From Bacteroides reticulotermitis JCM 10512 (GTDB lineage: Bacteria > Bacteroidota > Bacteroidia > Bacteroidales > Bacteroidaceae), in NCBI RefSeq assembly GCF_000517545.1, contig NZ_BAIV01000010.1:95746-159745 (forward strand): DNA of 64,000 nucleotides, in the 5' to 3' direction. The number at the start of each line of letters is the position of its first letter. Positions within the stretch are counted from its first letter, which is position 1. The position numbers were made by a program, and so were the translations under genes. Shown here piece after piece: positions 48,195 through 56,731 of the stretch. The notes beneath the pieces were generated by a model. The model ran no database searches, was not told the DNA's origin, and saw only the letters and a program-made list of their open reading frames with translations.

Positions 48195-50675
48195 ATGACG
48201 AAGATGAATAAAAGAGAATTTCTTGAAGAAATATCTATCCGATCCGGTATCGAACCGGAGGTTTGTAAGACAGTACTCAAAAGCTTTGAGAAAGTACTGG
48301 AAAAAGAAATCGGGCGAAGAATACGTCGTTATGGCGGCTGGGTTTTGTTACTGATCGCTTTACTGGTATCAGTAGCGGTGTTCGGGCAGGCACCGGATAA
48401 TAAAAGGGTCTTTAAACAGACCATCCGCGGAATTGTAATCGATGAAGACTCGAAACACCCCATTCCGTATGCCATGGTTGGTTTGCAAAAAGAAGAAGGA
48501 GTAAGGGTGTTAGCTGATAGTTTGGGGCGTTTTGTCCTTCCGCGTGTTCCTGTGGGAAGACATACCGTGGAAGCTACCTTTATGGGTTATAGTCCTTCCA
48601 TTCATAAAGAAGTGTTGGTAACCTCTGCCAAGGAAGTCTTTATAGCGATCTCTTTAAAGGAGAATGTCAACGAACTGAATGAAGTGGTGATTCGTGCCCG
48701 AACCAATAAAGGAGAAGCAATGAATCCCATGGCTACCACGGGAGCCCGTATGCTTAGCGTGGAAGAAGCTAGTCGTTATGCCGGTGGATTTGACGATCCC
48801 GCACGTTTGGTTTCCGCCTTTGCCGGAGTAGCTCCCAGCGTTTCTTCCAATGGAATATCTATTCATGGCAATGCACCTCATCTATTGCAGTGGAGATTGG
48901 AAGATGTAGAAATTCCGAATCCGAATCATTACGCGGATATTTCTACGTTGGGTGGAGGAATCCTGTCTTCCCTTAGCTCACAGGTACTTGGTAATTCCGA
49001 TTTCCTCACCGGAGCCTTTCCTGCCGAATATGGAAATGCGGTATCCGGCGTATTTGATATGAAGCTGCGCAACGGTAATAATCAAAAGAACGAAAACACC
49101 TTTCAGGTAGGTATTATGGGAATCGACTTTGCTTCCGAAGGGCCTTTGAGCAAGAAGCATAAGGCATCGTACATCTTCAACTATCGATATTCTACGACGG
49201 GGCTTCTGAATCTCGAAGGCGGCAAGATGGATTACCAGGACTTGAACTTCAAACTAAACTTTCCCACCCGAAAAGCAGGTACATTCTCCGTCTGGGGGAC
49301 AAGTCTGATTGATAAGTTCACTTCCGACTTGGAACGAGATACGGAAAAGTGGGACTATATGAGCGATCGCAGTGAATCGAAAGATAAACAATACATGGCC
49401 TCCGGCGGTATCTCTCACCGTTGTTACTTCAATAATGATGCCTCGTTGAAGACCACCATTGCGGCTACTTATTCGCATATGGACGGGGGAGCGACCCTTT
49501 TCAATCACTCTTTAGAGAGTACGCCTTACATGGATCTGGACTCTAAGTATACAAACCTGATCATTACAAGTATATTCAATCGTAAGTTCAGCAATCGATT
49601 TACCAATAAGACGGGGTTTACATACACGCAAATGTTTTATAAAATGAACTATTCTATAGCCCCTTACGAAGGAGAATTGCTCGAAACCATCTCTCAGGGG
49701 AAGGGTGATACCGGTTTGCTTTCTGCTTATAACAGTTCGTCGGTGGGGTTGAGTGATCGTTGGACTCTCAATGCGGGTGTCTACGGACAGTTCCTGACCT
49801 TGAATAATAGCTGGTCTGTTGAACCTCGTGTGGGGTTGAAATGGCAAGCCAGCCCGAAAACAACCTTCGCACTGGCCTATGGAATGTATAGCCGCATGGA
49901 GAAGATGGATGTTTATTTTGTAAAGACGAAGAGTGCGGGCAAAGAATCTGTCAACAAAGATCTTGATTTCACCAAAGCGCAACACCTCATGCTATCGTTC
50001 GGTTATCGGATCTCCGACCGCATGAACCTACGTGTAGAGCCTTATATCCAGTTGCTTCATGATGTACCAGTGATGGCGGATAGTTCGTATTCAGTGCTCA
50101 ATCGTTCCATCTTTTATGTAGAAGATCCATTAGTGAATCGGGGCAAGGGGCGCAATGTGGGAGTTGACATTACCTTGGAACGCTTCTTGGAGAAGGGGCT
50201 TTATTACATGGTGACCGGTTCTTTATTCGATTCCCGCTATCAGGGTGGAGACGGTGTTTGGCATAACACGCGGTTTAACCGGAACTATATTCTGAACGGT
50301 CTCATCGGCAAGGAGTGGATGATTGGGAAAAGCAAACAGAATATTCTCAGTGTTAACCTGAAACTTACCTTGCAGGGAGGCGACCGTTATTCACCCATCG
50401 ATCTGGAAGCTACGATGAAGCATCCCGACAAAGAAGTGCAGTATGATGAGTCGAGAGCGTTTTCCAAGCAATACTCACCCATGTTTATAGGCAACTATAC
50501 TGTCAGTTATCGCATGAATAAGCGGAAAGTCTCGCACGAGTTTGCAGTCAAGGGACTTAATTTTACATCCGCGAAAGAGTATTACGGGCATGAGTATAAT
50601 GTGAGAACAGGTAAGATCGATGTTAGTGATGGCTCTACTGCGCTGACCAATGTGAGTTACAAACTCGAATTTTAG
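48195..50675 (+). CDS. TonB-dependent receptor with HU-like N-terminal segment
   Basis: An 826-residue outer-membrane receptor. Residues 4-39 (MNKREFLEEISIRSG and on) look like the first two helices of an HU/IHF-type DNA-binding protein. A basic patch and one hydrophobic segment follow (about 47-65, ending VAVFGQ), which would serve as signal peptide or anchor. Then come a carboxypeptidase-regulatory-like domain (GIVIDEDSKHPIPYAMVGL), a plug region (ISIHGNAPHLLQWRLEDVE) and a beta-barrel ending in Phe. The barrel is shorter than in SusC proteins and no SusD is adjacent. The next three genes encode a LytS/LytTR signalling set, so substrate uptake may be coupled to that system. A start nine bases downstream is also possible. 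Confidence 0.75.
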   Translation: MTKMNKREFLEEISIRSGIEPEVCKTVLKSFEKVLEKEIGRRIRRYGGWVLLLIALLVSVAVFGQAPDNKRVFKQTIRGIVIDEDSKHPIPYAMVGLQKEEGVRVLADSLGRFVLPRVPVGRHTVEATFMGYSPSIHKEVLVTSAKEVFIAISLKENVNELNEVVIRARTNKGEAMNPMATTGARMLSVEEASRYAGGFDDPARLVSAFAGVAPSVSSNGISIHGNAPHLLQWRLEDVEIPNPNHYADISTLGGGILSSLSSQVLGNSDFLTGAFPAEYGNAVSGVFDMKLRNGNNQKNENTFQVGIMGIDFASEGPLSKKHKASYIFNYRYSTTGLLNLEGGKMDYQDLNFKLNFPTRKAGTFSVWGTSLIDKFTSDLERDTEKWDYMSDRSESKDKQYMASGGISHRCYFNNDASLKTTIAATYSHMDGGATLFNHSLESTPYMDLDSKYTNLIITSIFNRKFSNRFTNKTGFTYTQMFYKMNYSIAPYEGELLETISQGKGDTGLLSAYNSSSVGLSDRWTLNAGVYGQFLTLNNSWSVEPRVGLKWQASPKTTFALAYGMYSRMEKMDVYFVKTKSAGKESVNKDLDFTKAQHLMLSFGYRISDRMNLRVEPYIQLLHDVPVMADSSYSVLNRSIFYVEDPLVNRGKGRNVGVDITLERFLEKGLYYMVTGSLFDSRYQGGDGVWHNTRFNRNYILNGLIGKEWMIGKSKQNILSVNLKLTLQGGDRYSPIDLEATMKHPDKEVQYDESRAFSKQYSPMFIGNYTVSYRMNKRKVSHEFAVKGLNFTSAKEYYGHEYNVRTGKIDVSDGSTALTNVSYKLEF

Positions 50676-50746
50676 CTATATCGTAGAGAGGTCTTATCGG
50701 AAAAAGATTTATCTTCGTGTTCTAGGAAATAATAGTTTCTTCAATA

Positions 50747-51826
50747 GTGTGTATGGCAACTGAAATAGCAAATACCGAATCTACCTTCTTATATCGGTTT
50801 CTCGTTAGCTCGAAGTTACGATGGGCGCGGTATTTGGCGCTTATTCTGGTCTTGGGAGTTATCTCATTCAATCAGGTCTTTATACTCTTTGTGGATTATC
50901 GCGACTTGTTGGGAGGCTGGCTTGGTGTGTTTACTTGCCTGTATTTACTCTGTTACACGACGGTTGTCTGTCTGAATATTTTCTGGCTTTTCCCGAAGTA
51001 TTTACTCCAAAGGCGTTACCTGACTTATTTGTCTTTACTCTTTGCGGCTCTGGTTGTGGTCTTGCTGATACAGTTATCCGTCGAATATGTCGCCTATGTT
51101 CACTGGCCAGAACTTCAGGAGCGGGGGCCTTACTTTTCGACAGGTATGGTGATGGATTATATTTCGTCCTTGCTGTTGACAACCCTTTGTATGATGGGAG
51201 GGACGCTGACTGTGGTGCTGAAAGAATGGATGATAGACAATCAGCGTGTGGCACAAATGGAGAAGGCCCATATGCTTTCCGAGGTCGAACTCTTGAAAGA
51301 GCAGATCAGTCCCGAACTTCTTTTCAACACTTTGCACCGTTCGGGACAGTTAACTCAAAGCGAGCCGGAGGAAGCTTCACGGATGTTAATGAAGTTGAGT
51401 CAGTTACTTCGCTATCAATTGTATGATTGCAGTCGGACAAAGGTTTTGCTTGGTAGCGAAATAACCTTCCTTACCAACTACCTGACCTTGGAGCAGAGTT
51501 CCCAGTCCCGGTTCGACTATACGTGTACTTCGGAAGGAGAAGTGAACCGAGTGCTGGTGCCCCCTCTGCTCTTCATTCCTTTCGTGCAGCATGCGATCAA
51601 GTTGATTAACGAGCAACAGCGAGTACTTCCTGTTACACTGAGAATCAAGCTGAAAGCTGAAAAGGATAAGATACAATTCACCTGTGCCTGTTCCGAGCTT
51701 GATCTCTCGGTAGATAGAGGGTTGGAAAGAATCAGTCAGAGGTTGAATTTGCTATACGGCAATCGGTATCGATTGACGTTGGCCGCAGAGCGTATACAAT
51801 TAGAATTGGAAGGAGGCGAGGCATGA
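50747..51826 (+). CDS. LytS-type histidine kinase homologue, degenerate (pseudokinase)
   Basis: A 359-residue membrane protein with four hydrophobic segments (about 28-50, 57-82, 92-113, 139-158), a short coiled coil and a His_kinase/HATPase region. In the place where the family has an NPHFLFN phospho-acceptor motif it reads SPELLFN, so the His is replaced by Glu190. The N box reads FIPFVQHAIK instead of FVENAVK, and the Gly-rich GIGL loop is missing (RGLERISQRL). It is therefore unlikely to autophosphorylate or bind ATP normally. It overlaps the intact kinase gene by 4 bp. Known pseudokinases often act as regulatory partners of an active homologue; that role is inferred here. Confidence 0.8.
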   Translation: MCMATEIANTESTFLYRFLVSSKLRWARYLALILVLGVISFNQVFILFVDYRDLLGGWLGVFTCLYLLCYTTVVCLNIFWLFPKYLLQRRYLTYLSLLFAALVVVLLIQLSVEYVAYVHWPELQERGPYFSTGMVMDYISSLLLTTLCMMGGTLTVVLKEWMIDNQRVAQMEKAHMLSEVELLKEQISPELLFNTLHRSGQLTQSEPEEASRMLMKLSQLLRYQLYDCSRTKVLLGSEITFLTNYLTLEQSSQSRFDYTCTSEGEVNRVLVPPLLFIPFVQHAIKLINEQQRVLPVTLRIKLKAEKDKIQFTCACSELDLSVDRGLERISQRLNLLYGNRYRLTLAAERIQLELEGGEA

Positions 51827-52944
51827 GTAGGAAGAATGAGCGCGGAGCATACAGTAGCCAAATAGCTCCTGAACGTTTGACTAGTAGGGGTGTGGATGAT
51901 GATAAGGTTACGGCTTTTCTGTTAAGTCCCCGGTATCGGGTACATAGACATTTGCTGTTGCAGTTCGTTATCCTATTGATTACAATCAATGTTTTCTGGT
52001 ACGAACCCTTGCGAACTATATCTTTCTGGCGGCGATTTGGGGGCTTCTTGGCCTATTTTGTTACCATTAATAGCATAACCTATACGAGTTTGTATGTATT
52101 GGTTCCTCGTTTTCTACTGAAAGATCGTTTAGGGAGCTATGTGTTGGCAGCTATTGCTACCAGTCTGGTGATGATCGTTTCCCTTGTATTTGTTCAAGGA
52201 TTACTTTTTGGCGTAATTATTCCGGGGAAAGAGCAAGAAGGTATAGCTATTCTCGTCAATAGTTTTTCGGGGATACTTACTTGTGGCTTTGTGATGGCAG
52301 GTTCGGCGGCAGTCTCTGTCTTTATCCATTGGCTTCGTTATAACCAGCGGATTGATGAATTGGAATCTACTACGCTGCAATCGGAACTGCGGTTTCTCAA
52401 GAATCAGATCAATCCGCACTTCTTGTTCAATATGCTGAACAATGCCAACGTGCTGATTAAGCGAAATCCCCGGGAAGCATCCAGCGTTTTGTTTAAACTG
52501 GAAGACTTACTGCGGTATCAAATAGAGAACAGTGTCCGTGAACGGGTTTCTCTGGCGTCGGATATTCGTTTCTTAAATGACTACCTGAACCTGGAAAAGA
52601 TACGGCGGGACGGCTTTCAGTTCGAGTTGGAGCAAACGGGAGAGATCGAGTCGATCTGGATTCAGTCGTTGCTCTTTATTCCCTTTGTCGAGAATGCGGT
52701 GAAACATAGTTTCGACAGCGAGCACCCTTCGCGTGTGCATATCTCTTTCAGGGTGAACGATAGACTGTTGGTTTTTAGCTGTTCGAATACCAAACCGGTT
52801 GTTACGACCAGTGAAGAAAAAGTGGGAGGAATCGGCTTGGCAAACATTAAACGTAGGCTGGAACTGCTGTACCCCAACAATTATAAGCTGGAACAAGAAG
52901 AGACAGCAAAGAAATATACGGTCATTTTAAGTATAACACTATGA
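51823..52944 (+). CDS. LytS/YehU-type sensor histidine kinase
   Basis: A 373-residue inner-membrane kinase with four hydrophobic segments (about 44-62, 73-95, 104-130, 145-170). The phospho-acceptor His199 is in the canonical NQINPHFLFNMLNN motif. The ATPase domain has an intact N box (FIPFVENAVKH) and a Gly loop (GGIGLANIKRR). It would phosphorylate the LytTR regulator, whose gene overlaps its end by 4 bp. It is the functional counterpart of the degenerate kinase encoded just upstream. The signal is unknown. Confidence 0.9.
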   Translation: MSRKNERGAYSSQIAPERLTSRGVDDDKVTAFLLSPRYRVHRHLLLQFVILLITINVFWYEPLRTISFWRRFGGFLAYFVTINSITYTSLYVLVPRFLLKDRLGSYVLAAIATSLVMIVSLVFVQGLLFGVIIPGKEQEGIAILVNSFSGILTCGFVMAGSAAVSVFIHWLRYNQRIDELESTTLQSELRFLKNQINPHFLFNMLNNANVLIKRNPREASSVLFKLEDLLRYQIENSVRERVSLASDIRFLNDYLNLEKIRRDGFQFELEQTGEIESIWIQSLLFIPFVENAVKHSFDSEHPSRVHISFRVNDRLLVFSCSNTKPVVTTSEEKVGGIGLANIKRRLELLYPNNYKLEQEETAKKYTVILSITL

Positions 52945-53660
52945 ATTGTATTATTGTAGACGACGAACCTTTAGCCCGGGAAGCGATGGAATTGCTAGTC
53001 AGCGATATTGCCGGATTGCGTTTGGAAGCAACTTTCAACAATGCCCTTGCCGCCTCCCGCTATATGGAAGAACACCCGATCGATTTGGTGTTTTTGGATA
53101 TTCAGATGCCCGGCATTACCGGAATAGAGTTTGCCCGTACGATACCTAAGAAGACCTTGGTCGTCTTCACTACGGCCTATACCGAGTATGCGTTGGATAG
53201 TTATGAGGTAGATGCGGTCGATTACCTGGTTAAACCCATTGAACCCGAACGTTTTCGCAAAGCGGTGGACAAAGCCTTTTCTTATCACACTTTGCTGTTG
53301 AAGGAAGATGGTGCCGTGATTGATTCACCGACAATTGCCGGAGATTGTTTCTTTGTGAAAGCTGAACGGCGATACTTTAAGGTAAACTTTGCCGATATTT
53401 TGTTTGTCGAAGGACTGAAAGATTACGTGATTCTCCAGTTGAGCGAGCAACGTATCATTACCCGCATGAGTTTGAAAACCATTGTCGAACTCTTGCCGAG
53501 TCCTGTTTTCTTGCGGGTGAGCCGATCCTACATCGTCAACACCACTCACATCGATTCGTTCGATAATAACGACCTCTTTATCAAATCCTATGAGATATCC
53601 ATAGGGAATAGTTACCGGGATGATTTTTTTGAAGGATTTGTCATGAAGCAACGGCTGTAA
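52941..53660 (+). CDS. LytTR-family response regulator
   Basis: A 239-residue cytoplasmic regulator. The receiver has the acidic pair at Asp7-Asp8, the phospho-acceptor Asp53 (VFLDIQMPGITG) and the KPIEPERF lysine. A linker leads to a LytTR DNA-binding domain from about residue 135 (FFVKAERRYFKVNFADILFVEGLKDY, in two blocks). LytTR regulators bind paired direct repeats; the targets here are not visible, but the adjacent TonB receptor gene is a natural candidate. Last gene of the kinase-kinase-regulator set. Confidence 0.9.
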   Translation: MNCIIVDDEPLAREAMELLVSDIAGLRLEATFNNALAASRYMEEHPIDLVFLDIQMPGITGIEFARTIPKKTLVVFTTAYTEYALDSYEVDAVDYLVKPIEPERFRKAVDKAFSYHTLLLKEDGAVIDSPTIAGDCFFVKAERRYFKVNFADILFVEGLKDYVILQLSEQRIITRMSLKTIVELLPSPVFLRVSRSYIVNTTHIDSFDNNDLFIKSYEISIGNSYRDDFFEGFVMKQRL

Positions 53661-53742
53661 TGTCTGTCTGACTTTCTTATTCGATGGCGTTGATGGGGAT
53701 TCCATGCCGTGTATTTGTGTGGGGATCAGAAGATAAGATACG

Positions 53743-53808
53743 ACTCAAAAGAATACTACTTTTCGCTCAAAACACTATTTGTTCTTGCTCAAAACTCTAT
53801 TTGTTTTG
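53743..53808. repeat. array D: three tandem 22-bp units
   Basis: CTCAAAA starts at 53744, 53766 and 53788, exactly 22 bp apart. Units 2 and 3 also share CTATTTGTT at the same column (53775 and 53797). A further CTCAAAAGA at 53835 lies three bases off the register. It lies between convergent genes. Confidence 0.6.
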
Positions 53809-53934
53809 GAATGAATTCCTGCTTGGGAAAAACTCTCAAAAGATGATGAACGAAAGCCGGTGATTCTTTTTCTGTTTATACGATCTGCTAGCTATGTATG
53901 AAATAGCCATTCCTCAGCCGTTGCGTATAATGCA

Positions 53935-53971
53935 TAAAAAACCCCTACTTGTCGGATAGACAGGCAGGGGT
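53935..53971 (-). terminator. intrinsic terminator of the thioredoxin gene
   Basis: On the minus strand ACCCCTGCCTGTC pairs with GACAAGTAGGGGT around a five-base loop (one mismatch, one wobble), followed by a run of six T. It lies about 30 bp after the thioredoxin stop codon. Confidence 0.7.
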
Positions 53972-54002
53972 AACCACTTTTAACCAGAAAAAGTCGATTT
54001 AA

Positions 54003-54488
54003 TTATTTCACTTCCTTATTGAGTAGGAATTCATCTATTAACTTCTTCAGTTGATCTTTAGGTAGTGCACCTTGAACGATCTTCGGATCTTCGTCCACGG
54101 GGATCACTAACAGAGTCGGTACACTGCGAATGCCAAAGGCACTTGCCAACTCTTCTTCTTTATCTACATCGATTTGGTAAACATCTACCAGGCCGCTATA
54201 TTCTTTACTGATGTCTTCCAATACTGGGTGAAGAGCCTTGCACGGGCCACACCAAGTAGCAAAGAAATCTACAACTGCAGGGCGTTTGCCCTCAAACTTC
54301 CACACATTGGGATCGGCTTCGAAATTATAAACTTTCTTTAGAAAATCCGCCTTATTTAATTCTACGATATTCATTTTCGTTTCCTCCTTAGTTACGTTAC
54401 TATTCTTTTTATTTCCTCCGTTGCCTGTGCAGGCAGCACCGACAAGCACTATGGCAATGGCTCCTATAAAGTATTTTAAATGCTTCAT
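54003..54488 (-). CDS. thioredoxin-like lipoprotein
   Basis: A 161-residue protein with a lipoprotein signal (VGAAC, Cys20) and a complete thioredoxin domain from about residue 45. The redox motif is WCGPCK with Cys80 and Cys83, and the cis-Pro is in VPTLLV. The WCGPC motif is that of a classical thioredoxin, so it probably reduces disulfides in the periplasm or at a membrane surface rather than forming them. It has its own -7 box and a good terminator, so it is likely monocistronic. Confidence 0.9.
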   Translation of the reverse strand: MKHLKYFIGAIAIVLVGAACTGNGGNKKNSNVTKEETKMNIVELNKADFLKKVYNFEADPNVWKFEGKRPAVVDFFATWCGPCKALHPVLEDISKEYSGLVDVYQIDVDKEEELASAFGIRSVPTLLVIPVDEDPKIVQGALPKDQLKKLIDEFLLNKEVK

Positions 54489-54509
54489 ACGACTTAATTA
54501 TTTATACTG

Positions 54510-54517
54510 CAAAGATA
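54510..54517 (-). promoter_or_regulatory. -7 box for the thioredoxin gene
   Basis: On the minus strand TATCTTTG, a match to TAnnTTTG, 21 bp before the start codon. Confidence 0.45.
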
Positions 54518-54579
54518 GCGGGCTTCTGAAACCTATGAAATAGCAATTTGACTGGAACAGTTGGCAAAACTTCCTTTTT

Positions 54580-55098
54580 TCACCATTCGCCGATGGTTCC
54601 TTGGATAGAATTAAGGGCGTGAGGTATGATTTCGTAAGCTAACGTAAATTGATCCGGTATGCCGGGACAGGTAATACCGAACTTGCTGGCGGACTGAAAA
54701 CCGAAACGTTGGTAATAGGTCGGGTCACCGGTCAGAAAAGCTGCTTCGTAATTCAAGTCGGCGGCCAAGCGTAAGGCTTCCTTCATCAGCGAAGCGCCCA
54801 CACCTTGATCCCTGTATGCCAAGAGTACGGATAGGGGAGCTACAAGTAAGGCTTCGTATCGTTCCCCATTGCTTTGTGCGACCGGAGTCTTCGTCAGCAT
54901 GATATGCCCGATAAGCTTACCGTTATCCTCGGCTACCAGAGATAGTTCGGGAATAAAATTCTTTCCTTCACGTAGCTTAACAGCAAAGTCCTGCTCATCT
55001 CCATCCTTTACCTTAGCTGTTTCGAAGGCGGTTTTTATGAGTTGATAAACCTCGGCGTGGTCTTGTTGTGTCTCTTGTCTGATTGTATACTTCGTCAT
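54580..55098 (-). CDS. GNAT-family N-acetyltransferase (YhbS-like)
   Basis: A 172-residue cytoplasmic acetyl-CoA-dependent transferase. GNAT features: the N-terminal RQETQQDHAEVYQLIKTAF region, LVAEDNGKLIGHIMLT, LSVLLAYRDQGVGASLM as the acetyl-CoA loop (Q/R-x-x-G-x-G/A) near residues 95-107, and the YYQRFGF segment seen in YhbS-type members. The acceptor substrate is unknown. It lies between the lactate permease and thioredoxin genes on the same strand, with its own -7 box. Confidence 0.85.
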   Translation of the reverse strand: MTKYTIRQETQQDHAEVYQLIKTAFETAKVKDGDEQDFAVKLREGKNFIPELSLVAEDNGKLIGHIMLTKTPVAQSNGERYEALLVAPLSVLLAYRDQGVGASLMKEALRLAADLNYEAAFLTGDPTYYQRFGFQSASKFGITCPGIPDQFTLAYEIIPHALNSIQGTIGEW

Positions 55099-55117
55099 AA
55101 TTTAATTGTTTAATGAG

Positions 55118-55125
55118 CAAAGATA
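55118..55125 (-). promoter_or_regulatory. -7 box for the GNAT gene
   Basis: On the minus strand TATCTTTG, a match to TAnnTTTG, 19 bp before the start codon. Confidence 0.4.
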
Positions 55126-55139
55126 GGCCTTTCAGGTAA

Positions 55140-56639
55140 TTAACTGAAGATAAATACGATTATTCCGGCAATGGCAACATAAACCAGCGCATAAGGAATG
55201 GCAGCCTTCAATATTTCTCCTTCTTTTCCTTGTTGGTTTCCTGCCGAAGTAGCTATGGCGATACTTTGTGGCGAGATGATTTTCCCGCCCGTAGCACCTA
55301 CCGTATTAGCTGCCGATAGCCAATCCGGACTGACATTGATCTGTCCGGCAACACTCGCCTGCAATTTTCCGAAGAGGATATTGGACGAAGTGTCACTACC
55401 GGTAATAAATGTACCCAGACATCCGATGACAGGAGCGAAGAGTGGATAGAGTCCGCCGGTAGCCGCAGCCAATGCGGTAGCGATAACGGCAATCATACCC
55501 GAAGCATCCATTACAGTGGATAGTCCGACCAGGCAGATTACGGTGACGAACGTCTTCTTGAGTTGCTTAGCTGTGTTCCAGAGCACGTTGAAGATATCTT
55601 TTACCTTCGCACCTTGTATCAAGCCGCCAATAAATGTACCGATAAATAGGAGAACTCCGGCGTGAGTTAGCCACGAGATGGTGTAATTCACGGTCGAGTC
55701 ATTGATAGGCAGGCTGATTCGAGTGATCCAGTTGCTTTCCAATACACTGCGGAGGTTAGGGAATAGCGGGCTTGTCAGGATGATAAGCAGCAGAATGAGT
55801 AGATACACACTCCAGGCATTGAGTATTTCTTTCAGTCTCAACGGACTTTTTTGTGCCCGTTCTTCTTTGCTCGCAGTCAGTTTGCCATAGGCCACAATGA
55901 CGATGATGGAGAGAATGCTGCCGATAATGGCCGGAGATTCCGCTCCCATATAGCGGGCTGCAAGGTATTGGCTGACGAAGGAGACTCCTCCCACGAGCAA
56001 CGCCAGAAATATATTCTTGGGTAATGACTTTACCTTTCGATCGGTCAGAAACAAAAGTACAAACGGGATGAGGAACATCAAGACCGAGAGTTGCAGTACA
56101 ACATTCGAACTCAATTGGAGTACATCCAAATTGGTCTCTTTAGCCAGCACCAGTACCGGAGTGCCGATAGCACCGAACGCGGTTGCCACACTATTGGCTA
56201 TCAGGCTGACGGTAGCCGAGAATATCGGTTTGAATCCCAGGCTGATGAGGATAGCTGCCGGAATGGCAACTGCCGTACCGAATCCTGCCATTGCCTCGAG
56301 CAATCCTCCGAATCCCCACGTTAGTAACAATACCTGAATGCTTTTATCGGTCGATATGGACGAGAACTGTTGTTTGATGACCTCCATCTTTTGGGTCTTG
56401 AGTAATACATTGTAGCTGAAAATAGCCATCCAGATAATAATCAAGATCGGGGAAACTGCCTTCAAAGCTCCGTAGAGAAATGAATACAGCAGGTTCGCGG
56501 TGGAGAGGTGAAAGCCCAACGCGGCTATCAACATCGTTACAATGAGTGAGATTACGCTACTTTTATCACCGGACATCTTGAGGAAGGCCATTAGGATGAT
56601 AAGTAACACGACCGGAGTTACAGCAAGCATTAGAGTCAT
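55140..56639 (-). CDS. lctP: L-lactate permease (LctP family)
   Basis: A 499-residue inner-membrane transporter with about twelve hydrophobic segments. LctP signatures: the GFGGLLEAMAGFGTAVAIP block near residues 108-126, FGAIGTPVLVLA near 156-167, and the late FITGSDTSSNILFGKLQ block near 408-424. It would take up lactate or glycolate with protons. No lactate dehydrogenase gene is next to it. Length is a little shorter than the E. coli protein but no domain is missing. Confidence 0.85.
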   Translation of the reverse strand: MTLMLAVTPVVLLIILMAFLKMSGDKSSVISLIVTMLIAALGFHLSTANLLYSFLYGALKAVSPILIIIWMAIFSYNVLLKTQKMEVIKQQFSSISTDKSIQVLLLTWGFGGLLEAMAGFGTAVAIPAAILISLGFKPIFSATVSLIANSVATAFGAIGTPVLVLAKETNLDVLQLSSNVVLQLSVLMFLIPFVLLFLTDRKVKSLPKNIFLALLVGGVSFVSQYLAARYMGAESPAIIGSILSIIVIVAYGKLTASKEERAQKSPLRLKEILNAWSVYLLILLLIILTSPLFPNLRSVLESNWITRISLPINDSTVNYTISWLTHAGVLLFIGTFIGGLIQGAKVKDIFNVLWNTAKQLKKTFVTVICLVGLSTVMDASGMIAVIATALAAATGGLYPLFAPVIGCLGTFITGSDTSSNILFGKLQASVAGQINVSPDWLSAANTVGATGGKIISPQSIAIATSAGNQQGKEGEILKAAIPYALVYVAIAGIIVFIFS

Positions 56640-56731
56640 GATAGTAAGGTTTTTAGAGGTAAAATATACGCCTATTACTCTTATAACAATCGAACGTTCC
56701 GTTTGGATGGTTGGATAACCGGATTTTTTAT

